From Micromussa lordhowensis (taxonomy: Eukaryota > Cnidaria > Anthozoa > Scleractinia > Lobophylliidae), in assembly GCA_964020085.1 (NCBI GenBank), contig OZ026605.1, forward strand, positions 28,088,098-28,152,097: a stretch of DNA of 64,000 nucleotides. Reading direction: 5' to 3'. Below, piece after piece: positions 12,001 to 21,659 of the stretch. The notes below the pieces were generated by a model. The model did not search any database. It was not told the origin of the DNA and worked only from the letters and a program-made list of their open reading frames with translations. The position numbers and the translations under genes are program-made. Numbering within the stretch: position 1 is the first letter of the stretch; every line of letters begins with the position of its first letter.

Positions 12001-15000
12001 TTCTGTTTTTTGATTTCATATACATCTACACACATTGGGTAGTTTTTGTGATCAGGGATGTGCAATGTAAATTAATATATTGAGAACTGAGAACTATTTG
12101 TTTATGATTCCTTCATGTTAGACAATCCCAGTGTACAACCAAGGTGAAGAATTTCAACCAAGTTCCATTGAGGTTTGTATTTATAACTTTTGAACTTGAC
12201 TTCTGTTAACAACCTTAAATAATCCCTTTTAACAGGCTGTTGTTAGTTAATAGTTAGCACAACATGAGTGCTTGTATACTAATTATTTCAAACTGATTGC
12301 AGATGGTCGATGGTGAAACCAAACCTCCTCCTTTGTTAACCGAGGCTGATCTGATTGGTCTAATGGAGAGGCATGGTATAGGTAAATCAGAAAAGATTGA
12401 TTTGCAATCTACCCTCCATACATTTTTCATGGTTCTTTTTGGATCCTTGAGAGGATTAGGTTTCAAATCAACAATGTTTTTCAGTGTTGAAATTTAGAGT
12501 CAGTAGAATAGGCTGAAATTCACTTAGAAATATGGGAAATGGGATTGTCATTGAAACATTTCTCTTATTTAGCATAATATTTATTTTTTCTGATACTTTT
12601 TGTATTAGCATGAAAATACTAAGTTGAACTTTTGAATTTTTTGCCTCCCACACTAATCATTAACTCCCAACTAATAACTTTTCAAGTCCATTCACATACA
12701 ATTCACTCTCTAATATCTCTATTTAGCGTAATTGTTTGTTGTCTAAATATCTACATGAACATGTAACAGTAAACCACTAAAGGTGAAGTGAATTTTGGCA
12801 ATGATTGACAGCCAGAGGCAAGTAAACCAATCTTGGTGAACCCTTTTTGGCTGCAGGCACAGATGCAACTCATGCAGAACATATAGAGACCATAAAAAAC
12901 AGGTGCTATGTTGGGGTGCAGCAAGATGGGACCTTTCTACCAGGACAGCTTGGTATGGGGCTTGTTGAAGGTAATAGCACTTCACAAAGATCTATTGAGC
13001 TGTAATTTATGAATCCTCAACTTGGAATAATCATCTGTTTCATATTGATACAGCAGTCTTCTGTTACAATGTTGCTACTGGTGCTGCTATTTACATCCAC
13101 AATCTGATCATATTTCCCTTGCATTTCTCTTGCATTTGAAAAGGTTATGATTTGATGGGGTTTGAGCTTTCCAAACCAAGGCTGAGGTCAGAACTTGAAG
13201 CTGATTTAAAAAGGTGAGAAGAACTTGTTACAACAGCATTTTCAATAAACAAACTCACATAAATGTTCCCAGCTATTCTTAAGTGCATTCAGATGTTGGT
13301 AATTCTGCTGTCTGATTATAACAGAGCAATTCAGTGCAACTGTTTACTTTATTTCAGATCACATAATCATAAATGTTAGACTTCTCGCTGGTGAATTGTT
13401 TGTATGGAGTAGGTCTTTGATAAGACCCATTTTTTAATTTGTAATTTCTTATTATTAGGAGTAGTAGTTTTAATGGTTTTAATCTACATGTATTTAATAT
13501 GTATATATTGAATTTTGTTAACCTTAGTTTGTAATTTGTAAATAATATAGTATTAATTTCAATTAGTTTACATTTTTGTGTAAAATTAAAAGTACCATTT
13601 GAATATTCTAAAATTTTATCACTGTAAAGTGCTTTGGGCAGCAATGCATAAGTGCAGCATAAATTTTTTATTTCTATATTATTAATTTTTATTAAATATA
13701 ATGCCCAGTTTATGTTGTAACTTTGCAGAATTTGTGAAGGAACGAGAAACAAAGATGGTAAGGATAATTTACAGTACTGCTTACTTTATCACTGCCACCT
13801 GATCAAGTTTTTAATCAGTGTTTACAACTTCTGGCATCTTTTTAAACAACTACATGTATCTGATATCTTCTAGTGAAAGTGTAAAGTACTAATATGTACA
13901 TGTATGTGATAGGTGCAGTTGTCAAGTTTCCCATTCTCACTCAGTCAGTTGTCAAATGCCTCCCTCACTTTTTGCATTTTCATTGGCAAATTAACTTTTG
14001 TTCAACAAGATCGCCCCCATGAAAGACCACCAAAACCGTCCAAAGGGAGCAAAAATTCCAACTCCCCAGATAAAAATGAGATACAACAACTTATTTATGA
14101 ACGGATGTCGTTTTAAACTTGTGTCGATTTTAAATTGAATTTATCTTACTTTTATTCATGATTTTGATTGTAAAGACTCGGTTGAGACTGACTTTTTTCA
14201 ATAAAGACTCCAATCATACATTCATTCAACTTAAGGCAGATAAGTCATCAGACAGTTGTCAGAGGTATGTAAAGAAGGTGTCAAAAATATTTAAATAAAA
14301 ATCATTGTGAAGTAGCAAATAGCATGGTACAGTAACAGCACTTGGGACATGTACACATATATATCACAAAGAAAACAAGTCTTGGTAGACCTGCTTTTGC
14401 CATAACATATCTGATAATTATCTTTCCTGTTCTTTAGATGTACTTGTTGAACAGGTCGCCAAGTATAAGGAACAGTTTGTCCAAGCTGTACAAGAGGTGG
14501 GCTTATTTTGAGATCATTATAATGCGACTCAATTTCCCTGTGATGCTCTGATAACTTGTCGTTGAATAAATTACTTCATGTATTATGCAGGTCTAATCGT
14601 TATTTCAGATGAACAATATGGTATTAAATATTTTTTAACGTTTTTTGTAATTCAAAGAGTTCATACCAATATTCAGTCTGCACAAACTTATTTTTGATAT
14701 GAAGATTATCTTTTAATGGCAAAGCTTGCAAAATTGGGTTAATTTTTTGGGGGCTGCTCAGTTTAGAGTAGGTTAACATTCAGTTCAGCATTATAGACTT
14801 CTTGGAATTCATCAATTTTTGTGGCTCATGATTGGTTTGTTCTTTCTCCATACAGGCAGTCAAATTGGATCAAGCTTTAACACCTTATTTTGGAGATCCT
14901 CAAGAATTTATTGATGAAGGTAAAACTTACTGTTGCATATGTGTAAATAGAAGGAGAAAATGTTTAATTAAATGCATTGTTACTGAGCATCAAACATAGG

Positions 15001-18000
15001 ATAACTAAATGACAGAGGGTGTCAATTAGGGCATTATGCTCAAAAATGAATTTATACCTGATAACTAACTTTTAATGGAAATGCTGATCTAATCAAGGAA
15101 GGTATGAAATCTGGTTCTTAATGTTTAGCCAAATTCCTGGTGGATTCCACACTCTCCTCATGCCTTCCCAAGGTCTGTCTACAACCTTTCTAAGTGGTTA
15201 GTGATTTTTTTTATGATTACAGTTCTTGGTAGTGAGGATGAGAGAGGAACAGAACCTCTTCGCCTTTGTCCTAGATGCAAAACTGAACAAATGGTGCTCA
15301 AGAAAACTAAAGATGGAAGGTACGGGATTGAGATGAATTAAGTATACAAATACTTACAGCTGATCAACATACTGCAAGTATTTAGAGCGATTTTCCAAGT
15401 TTGGTTATAAAGCAATCAGTTTAGAGAGTTTCAATGATTTTCTCTGCTGTTGCTGTTAGGTGCAAAGGTGACCTTCTTTTTGAGAGTGGGCACCTCATCC
15501 TTTTTTAAGTTCTCCAAACATACTCATAATGTTTTTCTCGCACTATTTAAGTAGAAAATGAAAAGAAACAGCTGAAGGGTCTCATTGAGGGCCAGGCACT
15601 GAGCCAGGCACTGGGCCAGGCACTGGGCAAATTGACTGGCTGCTGCTGCTGCTGTCAGGATAGTTTTGGCCACTGGGTTAGAGCATCTGGAGGAGTGTTC
15701 AGTTCAAAAGGTGTTACCTGCCTGTGAAAACCAGTTGCCTTCGTGCTACAACCGTTAATGAAACCCCTGCAGCTTCCCAGCCATGTTTGTAATATGTATA
15801 GTTCCTGATTTGTTAACTCCTCAGCTACATGATAGGGTGTCAAGGTTACCCAAGATGCCGTGCCAGTGCCTTCTTTCCTAAATTTGTTGTCGAGGCTGCA
15901 GTTCATGAGACCGTGTGTCAGCGGTGTCAACCAGGGGATGTGCATAAAATCAGTTTCAAATTCAAGAGAGGTTCTGTTCCACCCATGATGCCTTTAGAGT
16001 AAGTTTTAAAATTGGCATTTTTTTAAAGTGGGTGCAGTATTTTTGTTGTTCACCTGTGTTTGCTGTATTCCTGAGTAGCTTTAAAAGTCATGGGCAACAT
16101 TTTGTGTTTGACCCATTTTCTTAACTTACTATCAAAATTCAGCATTTCCTTAAGCTAGGTCAGTGTCATGGAGATGTTCCCAAATGCTTATCATGCAATA
16201 ATTGTTCAGCGTGAAATTAACCTTGAATGTCGAAAGCGTGACATTTATCGTTAAAATATTCAGTATAGGGCTTGAGACTTCAGAGAAACCATTGGCTTTG
16301 TTGAAAAGGACCCCCCTTTTACCTGAAGCTTGTTTTGCTGGCCACTGATGATTGTGTCATTCTTTCTTTATAGGTATATTGGCTGTGTTGGTGGATGCGA
16401 TGATAATCTAAGAGAGCTATTGGAGCTGAAGGACTTAACAAGGCTGCCATCAGAGTCAGGTAAAAGCTCTATATATGCATGCTTCACTAGATCAGTAGGA
16501 AATCTAGCATTAAAGAAAGTAATACATTTCCCGCAGTAAGGGTATTTTTATTCTCCTGTTTGTAACAAAACATAAGGAATGTCTGAAATTTAATAACAAG
16601 TCCTCTGAGTGGACCCGAGGATGGACATGTAGTGAAAATGTGGGAAACTTAACTGGTTTAAGATGCTTCTTCCCCTTGTATACTTCTTTATCAGTTGTGT
16701 TTAAGCTGGAATATCATGGCTAAAGTTGGTGGTAAAAGGTTCATGCAAAGTGAAGAACGATCACCGCAGTAAATTTCCAACTTAAGCAATTGGAAAAAAG
16801 AAGCCTGAAAAAAAGGGCTTCAACGGGATTCGTACCCGTGACCTCCGCGATACCGGTGCGATGCCCTACCAACTGAGCTATGAAGCCACACATTGGGAGC
16901 GAGGTCAAATACGAATTATTTCATATATACTTCACAAAAGGTTCATACATTTGCTAGTTCTTCTAGCTGTGACATTGTTAGCCGGTACTGTTTTAAATGC
17001 CTAAACATGCCTTTCCGACTGATTCTGATACCTGGATACCTGAGCAGGTGGTTCAAATTCAGCTGGAAGAGGAAGACATAATTCTCAGCCCAGTAACAGA
17101 GGAAACAAACATTCTTCAGGGCGTGGTCGAGGCATGCCCAGCAAGACCCGAGGGAGCAGCACTAGATCAGCTTCAACTCCTCAAGTTAGAAGACCTTCTG
17201 TTCAGAGGGGAGGTATCACCTCCAATCAATTTGATAGGAATGCAGGGCATGGTCTTACACCATCTGGTCAGAGTTGGGGACTGAGCTCATCGTTTTTGGG
17301 AGGTATTTCTTCCTCACTTCGTTTTCAATTAATACCAAATTATGAATGATCTACAACATGATCATTGCAACATGAGAAGAAATCAAATCTACATCTAAAA
17401 GTGTGTGCTCCCATTTTTTCGTTTCAGGTTTTAACCAGTTTCCTTCAGGTGGCCATATTGGAGGGTAAGTTCTACGGAAATCTGTATTTGCGGCTAGCCT
17501 ACTGCTTTAATGCACCATTATCACTATACTAAGGTCATTTTTTTCATCTTTTGTTAACTTTTTTGATAGAGATGATAATGAGAACTGTGTGGTTTGTACC
17601 TGTGGGCAGCCTGCGACAATGTTAACTGTAAAGAAAGATGGACCTAACAAAGGTAAGTAACGTCAACACAAGTTCCAGTGGCAAATAAATATATATGCAG
17701 TGTCACGCACGAACCCATATGACAGTAAAAATGATGACACAGAGAATTAACTCCGAAGTGTAAATTTAAGTGCTAAATGAACCCGTGAATAACCCACTGG
17801 GCGTTAGCCCTAGTAAAGGGAATCAGGGAACCACACGAGGTAAAGAAAAAATCTTTTGACCTCGGTGGGAATCGAACCCACGACCTCCGGATTAGATCTA
17901 CCGTTACTCTGCCGACAAAGTCGGGGACGATTTAGATGGTGAATCGCAGCGAAGAGAAAGTAAGGGTACATATGAATGTTGTGCCGCGTAGCACTAAGAA

Positions 18001-20285
18001 CACAAATGATGACACAGAGAATTAACTCTGAAGTGTAAATTTAAGTGCTAAATAAACCCGTGAATAACCCACTGGAGTTAATTCTCTGTGTCATCATTTG
18101 TGTTCTTAGTGCTACGCGGCACAACATTCATATGACAGTAAAAGTCAATCCCGTGCTAGGAGAGATCAGTAGAACTTACTAAATGGCATACTGGATCTGA
18201 TTAACGCCAGGTTCTGTACATGGAGCAACCATAAATGCTATTATTATATTAGTATTACTACTCCATTCTGGCAAGCTGTTAGTCCGTCAAATTATCGCAG
18301 CAGTTTGTCTGGTTGCCCTACAAATTTCACATTAATTATTTATACACCTGGGACCCGTTTCTCGAAAGCCCCGGAAACGTTCCGGGTCCGTAAAGCCATT
18401 GTTAGTTCACCTGTATCTAAAAACGGAGAAGTGTATACGCCTGAAACTTCTTGTGTGAAGAGAACCTCTGTTTATATTAAGAATTTGGGAATAAAACAGC
18501 TCTGTAATCATAAGGTTTGGGATTTTGCTACGGTTTTTCGGGACCTTCGAGAAACGGGCTCCTGGGTAGAGAGAGGCACAGAGAGTGAACTGCAGTGCTC
18601 AAGGAACACACTACAGCGAACCCAGTCAGTGCTGAAATCTGAAACTCTCTGCAAACAGTGCGATGGCTAACCTTCAGTAAAACTGAAAGGGACGTCATAT
18701 ATTTGTCGCATAAGGAGCTCACTTTGGTCAGGGAGAACGGCTAGCAGTAACGGCTGGATTTTAATTGCTTACATTCAGGTCGACCGTTCTATAAATGTGC
18801 AAACAGAGATAATGGCTGTGGATTTTTCTTGTGGGCTGATGATTCAGGCAGTTCATCATCATCATCATTTGGCCAAACGGCACCTCTAACGACGTCCAAT
18901 AACATCAACAGGAATAATGCAGGTACATCATCACTGTTCATTGGTCCAGAAGTTTTTGTGCGAATTGAGGCTTTTTCCATAAACAAAATGACCAGCAAAT
19001 GATCAGTTGAACCAAAGTGGATAACACGATGGACTAATGGTTAGATTATCACACGTCTGATTTGGCAGTCTAAGTTTGAGTGCTGGCAGGGGTCAATATA
19101 TTGTGTTCTTGGCGATGTAAGTTCCCCTGTGACATACCTCCACAATGCATTCCCTCTTTTTACTAAAGTAACAATGGAAAATGTCTGCTTTTGAAACTGC
19201 TCTTGTCTCTACGTTGGGATCTTCCACTAATACGTAAATTTTTCTTTACTTTAGGATTCAACTCGGGAGGAAACACAACTTTTACTGGAGTCAGGTGAAA
19301 TACAATTTTGGATTACACGATTTTTACTCTTGAAGTCAACACAAAATCTATTCTGTTTATGTTTATTTTTTTCAAAAACTGTCTGACAATGTTTCTTTCA
19401 TTGCAGTGGATCAATGAGTACAGACACTTCTAATCCCTCTTGTCGCTGTAGCGAATCAGCTGTAAGGTATTATGCACTTAGTACCTTTAAGAAAAAAGCT
19501 CACAACTACATGCATTTGCAAAAGTTTTCTGTTATGAAATACTGGTCAACGCATAGCCAGTTGGACTACTAGCGATAAAGTAAGTAGTGTGGATAATTTA
19601 TAGCAATTTGGCATACCTATCGCACAAACGACCATTAAACGAGATATTAAAAAAATAGAGGTTGAAAGGGATTTAACTTGCTAAATTTTAAACAACATTT
19701 TCTATTGTTTCACCGTCCTCTCACTCATACAAGACCATGTATTACCATGCATTAGCTTGTTGTATTCAAGTACCAATACATGCAAGACATAACGAAAACT
19801 AAACCTGATTTAATTTCTCAGCCGCACAGTTTCCAAGGACGGACCGAACAAGGGCCGGCCATTTTACTGTTGTGCCAAGCCGAGAGGGCAGGGTTGTGAT
19901 TTCTTTGAATGGGGGGACACTCCAGGACAATCAGCTGCCAGTAACACGTTCAAAACAGCAAGATCAGCACCAACAAACAGTGGAGTGACAAAGAAAAGAA
20001 AGTGCGGCCTTTGCCATCAGGAAGGTAGGTTTTTCTTTAATTTTGTTCCAATAGTTCTGCCTCTGTTCTAAAAGTATTGCTTCATTGGTAACTGAAGAAT
20101 TTCTGGCAACCTCAATAGTGGTGACCTTGCAAAAGCTAGAGTAGAACACTTTAAAGCGCCTGAACTTTATTTATCTCATAAAAGCAATGGAGAGTTAAAG
20201 TGTATTAGTAAATAAAAGCTGCTGCTTCAGTATTTTCTTCTTATTTGCAGGTCACACCAAGAGGACCTGCTCCATGAACAGATAA
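1..20285 (+). CDS. TOP3A: DNA topoisomerase III alpha, 3' 33 exons (5' end outside window)
   Basis: Type IA topoisomerase that cuts and passes single strands; with BLM and RMI1 it dissolves double Holliday junctions, and it also acts in mitochondria. I joined these exons by GT-AG sites and phase: 1-65, 251-302, 611-702, 2163-2243, 2427-2467, 3624-3672, 3794-3839, 4393-4447, 5341-5415, 5749-5831, 7841-7938, 8246-8352, 10405-10464, 10860-10910, 11901-11975, 12122-12172, 12303-12381, 12857-12970, 13144-13213, 13729-13757, 14438-14496, 14856-14919, 15223-15319, 15825-15998, 16374-16459, 17120-17302, about 17426-17464, 17570-17652, 18779-18922, 19255-19294, 19407-19466, 19822-20024, 20251-20285. 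The frame stays open to TAA at 20283, giving about 878 residues. The human protein is about 1000 residues, so roughly 145 N-terminal residues are missing. The window opens at TOPRIM motif DCDREGEN. The length of exon 27 is uncertain by 1-2 bases. Introns are loaded with transposons. Confidence 0.97.
1010..1284 (+). mobile_element. TTAACCC MITE, copy A (left half only)
   Basis: It begins TTAACCCATTGAC, the same terminus as copies B and C, and matches the first ~230 bases of copy B (the 'cacttctgacgtcatcacc' and 'gagtgattggctcaatggag' blocks). It stops abruptly at 1284, where sequence identical to the end of TOP3A exon 12 begins. TTAA at the boundary followed by CCC suggests a piggyBac-type MITE. 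Confidence 0.75.
1285..1392 (+). repeat. Duplicated TOP3A exon 12/intron 12 junction
   Basis: About 108 bases nearly identical to 8343-8450: the last 10 bases of exon 12 (TGGTTTACAG), its GT donor and the first ~100 intronic bases, placed 6.8 kb upstream in intron 3 directly before MITE copy B. It is a segmental copy, not an independent exon, because the reading frame is not continued. Confidence 0.85.
1393..1986 (+). mobile_element. TTAACCC MITE, copy B (full length)
   Basis: It runs from TTAACCCATTGA to a complementary end TCAATGGGTTAA (terminal inverted repeats of about 13 bases containing the TTAA target). It is about 594 bp with no credible coding sequence and is clearly homologous to copy C at 8451-9015. 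A piggyBac-like origin is an inference from TTAA followed by CCC. Confidence 0.8.
3298..3597 (+). mobile_element. Palindromic MITE (CAAACAC/GTGTTTG family), intron 5 copy
   Basis: The core is a long inverted repeat. ATATCAAACACTCGACAG and CAGTGTTTCATCGG with TATCCAAACACC on the left are mirrored by GGTGTTTGGATA, CCGATGAAACACTG and GTGTTTGATATAT on the right. A 130-base asymmetric flank on the left matches the flank of the copy at 25958-26245 in reverse orientation. It ends about 27 bases before TOP3A exon 6. Confidence 0.75.
4955..5065 (-). mobile_element. LINE 3'-tail fragment
   Basis: Read on the minus strand it is an A/T-rich 3' end with AATAAAGTTTGTATGTATGTA, the pattern of CR1/L2-like elements whose 3' end is a short tandem repeat in place of poly(A). 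No coding part remains. It lies in TOP3A intron 8. Confidence 0.45.
5989..6804. mobile_element. Foldback element with ~110-bp terminal inverted repeats around a tRNA-like core
   Basis: The left arm (5989-6110) has repeated AAACCAGTTT and CAAACTGGTTCATATTT blocks. The right arm (6690-6804) is their reverse complement in the same order, ending CCACAACATCTAC against the left start GATGTCTATGTGG. Inside are an ordinary AT-rich spacer with two related repeats (TTAGTGATTAGGCCTAAGC type, 6160 and 6250) and a tRNA-like segment. There is no coding capacity. Confidence 0.7.
6441..6515 (+). repeat. tRNA-derived sequence (degenerate) inside the foldback element
   Basis: It has an A-box-like TGGTCAAGTGGTAATGAC and a B-box-like GGTTCAAATCC about 40 bases apart, followed by A-rich DNA. 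The acceptor stem is not preserved, so it is a SINE head or tRNA pseudogene and not a functional tRNA. Confidence 0.4.
7234..7313 (-). mobile_element. Short tRNA-derived SINE with 13-bp target duplication
   Basis: On the minus strand it reads GGAGGCGTGGTGGCCTCATG...GGTTCGAGCCCC followed by an oligo-A tail. It is flanked by AAACAAAGGAAA-type direct repeats (AAAACAAAGGAAA at 7221-7233 and 7314-7326). The head matches the longer SINE at 10523-10823, but the body is absent. Confidence 0.75.
7396..7566. repeat. Dispersed repeat with degenerate GATATATCG/GTCGGC units
   Basis: Alternating fragments such as ATATCAGTCACAATATCAC, GTCGATGTATCAGTCGATAT and GTCAGCCGACTGAT recur at short intervals and are partly self-complementary. 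It looks like a decayed minisatellite or MITE core. No coding sequence. Confidence 0.4.
7841..7938 (+). other. TOP3A: TOP3A exon with catalytic tyrosine
   Basis: This exon encodes FISYPRTETN, the type IA topoisomerase active-site block. Its tyrosine forms the 5'-phosphotyrosyl link to cut DNA, and the following arginine is also conserved in the family. The next exon (8246-8352) carries GNKTDNAHPPIHPT, a second strongly conserved block of the core. Both are intact, so the protein should be catalytically competent. Confidence 0.95.
8451..9015 (+). mobile_element. TTAACCC MITE, copy C
   Basis: It lies in TOP3A intron 12. The left end TTAACTCATTGATGCC is slightly diverged; the right end is GGTGTCAATGGGTTAA. 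It is alignable along its length with copy B, and the 100 bases to its left are also shared with copy B, so the two are related by local duplication, not by separate insertion. Confidence 0.8.
9333..9644 (+). pseudogene. Transposon-borne ZAD-like Cys-pair protein, N-terminal fragment
   Basis: About 95 meaningful residues. CCRMCKC near residue 27 and CPPCGRKIRNF near residue 84 give two Cys pairs spaced as in a ZAD-like zinc-binding fold. STQNLY ... GEVLASLC lies between them. The same order is found in the fragment at 29520-30343 (SSENLF ... GTILAEI ... CNKCARKIRNL). It starts about 260 bases inside the left TIR and is cut off by the deletion that fuses it to the helicase remnant. Function is unknown; a transposase N-terminus is a guess from position. 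Confidence 0.65.
9615..9950 (-). pseudogene. Transposon-borne RecQ-type helicase, N-terminal fragment
   Basis: 111 residues. SFELKQEQKIAV corresponds to RecQ motif 0, MPTGFGKSFIFQV to motif I (Walker A), and VICPLITLIEDQI to motif Ia. Motif II (DEXH) and everything after it are missing. It starts just inside the right TIR and reads inward. The sibling fragment at 30767-31023 has the same start and a matching Walker A. Confidence 0.8.
10523..10823 (-). mobile_element. tRNA-derived SINE, full length
   Basis: Minus strand: tRNA-like head GGAGGCGCGGTGGCCTCATG with B box GGTTCGAGCCC, then a body (TTGTGTTCTTAGGCAAGACA, CTCCACCCAGGTGTATAAAT, GCGATGGACTAGCATCCC, GGGATAAGCTCCGGCC) and an A-rich end. 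It is flanked by AAATCCTAAA at 10513-10522 and 10824-10833. The central GATGGACTxGCxTCCC block resembles deeply conserved SINE central domains known across metazoans; I cannot assign which. It ends 36 bases before TOP3A exon 14. Confidence 0.85.
11270..11790. repeat. Dispersed repeat with GGAGGTGGTC/TTACAAGAGG motif
   Basis: Short variants of GTCACTTACGGGAGGTGGTC recur (about 11332, 11652, 11665, 11735 and 11750) across ~500 bases of TOP3A intron 14, partly as CTTGTAAGCAACCG in the opposite sense. It looks like a decayed repeat element. No gene. Confidence 0.5.
13380..13665 (+). mobile_element. LINE 3'-UTR remnant
   Basis: The ending CACTGTAAAGTGCTTTGGGC ... GTGCAGCATAAATTTTTTAT is the common 3' end of L2/CR1/jockey-like LINEs (xGTAAAGCGCTTTGGGx ... 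ATAAATAA). The AT-rich sequence before it has no coding content. It lies in TOP3A intron 19. Confidence 0.45.
15591..15655 (+). repeat. 12-bp minisatellite plus CTG microsatellite
   Basis: Three tandem copies of GCCAGGCACTGG (15591-15626) are followed closely by about five GCT/CTG triplets (15637-15653), in TOP3A intron 23. Confidence 0.8.
16747..16889 (-). mobile_element. SINE with tRNA-Thr-like head
   Basis: Minus strand: GGCTTCATAGCTCAGTTGG ... GGGTACGAATCCC ... TGAAGCC folds as a near-complete cloverleaf with a perfect 7-bp acceptor stem. The anticodon position reads GGT (Thr), but position 33 is C instead of U and there is an anticodon stem mismatch. A body with CTTAAGTTGGAA and ACTGCGGTGATCGTTC follows, shared with the SINE at 49035-49230. 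It is therefore a retroposon and not a working tRNA gene. Confidence 0.75.
17720..18145. repeat. tRNA-like repeat plus ~58-bp perfect inverted repeat
   Basis: A ~70-base block (GATGACACAGAGAATTAACT through AATAACCCACTGG) occurs as direct repeats at 17728-17802 and 18008-18077. Between them, at 17861-17935 on the minus strand, is a tRNA-like unit (GGTCGTGGGTTCGATTCCCA). The block 17969-18027 is repeated inverted at 18078-18138 (ends CATATGAATGTTGTGCCGCG / CGCGGCACAACATTCATATG), forming a strong hairpin. It lies in TOP3A intron 28. Confidence 0.75.
18200..18660 (-). mobile_element. Degenerate SINE split by a nested MITE
   Basis: Both parts align with the SINE at 10523-10823 in the same orientation: CTACTCCATTCTGGCAAG ... 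TTATTTATACACCTGG on the left and GGTAGAGAGAGGCACAGAGA on the right. The join would be TATACACCTGGGTAGAGAGA, matching TATACACCTGGGTGGAGAGA of the intact copy. Confidence 0.65.
18349..18568. mobile_element. MITE with GACCCGTTTCTCGAAAG ends
   Basis: About 220 bp bounded by inverted repeats GGACCCGTTTCTCGAAAGC and CCTTCGAGAAACGGGCTCC. It is inserted in a SINE, with CCTGGG on both sides as a likely target duplication. No coding sequence. Confidence 0.75.
19018..19165 (+). mobile_element. Degenerate SINE
   Basis: A tRNA-like head (GATGGACTAATGGTTAG as A box, AGTTTGAGTGC as decayed B box) is followed by ATTGTGTTCTTGGCGATG and CCTCCACAATGCATTCCC, which track the body of the 10523-10823 SINE family on the opposite strand. 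Confidence 0.5.
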
Positions 20286-20492
20286 CATACAGCCGGTGTA
20301 GCTATTCTGTCGATAATACTATTGATGTGTCAACACACAGTGTAAATAGATTTTTTTACATCTGTCTCTCATATTTGGGAATGCCTCGATGAGTTTTTAG
20401 AACATTTCAGCTGTGACTCACGTTGATTCCACGTTTTACATCATACTTTTATTACAATGTACATCCTGTAACTTCATAAAAACACCAACACG

Positions 20493-20937
20493 ATAAAGCG
20501 TAGCTGCCACTAGCGACATAACGATCATAATCATAATCATAAGCACGAACATAACGTTGTTATGTAGCTTATGTCTTAGTGGGAACGTCTAGAAACATAA
20601 TCATAGGCGCCCTTATGATCAACATAATCATAATCATAAGAAAATGATCGACTATTTTCTTATGATTATGATTATGTCTGTGACTATGACTATGTTGCTT
20701 TTCTTTGTAGTGGGAACGCAAAAAATCATAACGACATAATGAGAAACATAATGACGCAACGGGGTCATTGTATTTTTGGCCAATGAAAGTCTAGGTCCAG
20801 TACTTTCGGAATAGCGTTCTTTACGTTTTTAGCGCGGAAGTTCCCACTAGAACATAAGAAGCTTATGTTTATGTTTAGGATTATGATTATGATTATGCTT
20901 ATGATCCTTATGTCGCTAGTGGGAACTAAGCTTTATG
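20493..20937. mobile_element. Long-TIR element with ATAATCATAATCATAAG subrepeats
   Basis: ATAAAGC ... CCACTAGCGACATAA and TTATGTCGCTAGTGGGAACT ... GCTTTAT are inverted and lead into arrays of (ATAATC)n/(GATTAT)n. TAGTGGGAAC also recurs internally at about 20577, 20711 and 20840. It lies 0.2 kb beyond the TOP3A stop. Confidence 0.7.
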
Positions 20938-20980
20938 AAATATATATTATGCTTCATTGGACTTGCATTCTAATTATTTT

Positions 20981-20986
20981 AATAAA
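20981..20986 (+). promoter_or_regulatory. Possible poly(A) signal of TOP3A
   Basis: This is the first AATAAA I find downstream of the TOP3A stop codon. If it is used, the 3' UTR contains the whole long-TIR element at 20493-20937. No RNA evidence is available. Confidence 0.3.
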
Positions 20987-21659
20987 AACCGTATGACTTA
21001 TTCAAACAACGAAAAACATTTGACTTACAAACTGAAGTATTCTTTTGTCCAGGATGAGAGATTCGTATTTTCCGTATTTTACGAATAGGTATATTTGCAA
21101 GGGGCATTCACTTTTGTATGAAATTGCAAATTAAAATAAAAACGTCGTTTGATGGACGGGAATAAACATATTTTACACACAGACCGTTGCTTGTTTATTA
21201 CACACATTCTAATAAAGTTGAGATGGTCAACATTTCGTCAATTTTAACCTAACGGATCAGGCTACGATTATTTCAGTCTAAGTGCAAAAATACTAAATGA
21301 ATTATTCTATTTTTCGTGACAGCGGTAAATGCGTCATTAAAAATGATATCAAAAGATCTTCATTTACCCACGCACCTGTCTGTAGAGGAGGGTGGAGGAG
21401 GGTTACGGTGAAATTTTCGCGCGCAACTGAATAGACAAGACTGGAAGATGTATCGTAATCGCATCGTGTTTTATTCCTAGTTTGTTCAGAAAGAATAGAT
21501 GAACGCAACAAAAGGACAACTCTTCTTAAAGCAGATTATTTTCAGTTGTTCCGTGACTACTACATGTAATTACATTAAGGTGTAGAAACAAACACACAAC
21601 GGGTGTCACAAAAACCCGAATATCGAATAGCGAATATAGTTGCGAATAGCAAGTAGTAC

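Larger units (their letters stand above)
15223..20285 (+). other. TOP3A: TOP3A C-terminal zinc-binding region
   Basis: Exons 23-25 encode a topoisomerase C4 zinc finger (CPRC ... GCQGYPRC) and a second Cys pair (CQRC ... CVGGC). Exon 26 is a Ser/Gly/Arg-rich linker. Exons 28-29 form one GRF-type finger (CTCG ... KKDGPNKG ... CGFFLWAD) and exons 31-32 a second (CRC ... SKDGPNKGRPF ... CDFFEWGD). Exons 32-33 end in a CCHC knuckle (CGLCHQEGHTKRTC). Two GRF fingers plus a knuckle is the arrangement of metazoan TOP3A, which separates it from TOP3B. Confidence 0.92.

Noticed and set aside
16815..16887. Functional tRNA-Thr gene (minus strand)
   Set aside because: The cloverleaf is good, but position 33 is not U, the anticodon stem has a mismatch, and the sequence runs into a SINE body shared with 49035-49230.
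16997..17284. Separate 95-aa protein starting MPKHAFPTDSD
   Set aside because: Overlaps TOP3A exon 26 in the wrong frame; the exon 26 frame keeps splice phase and gives the expected low-complexity linker.
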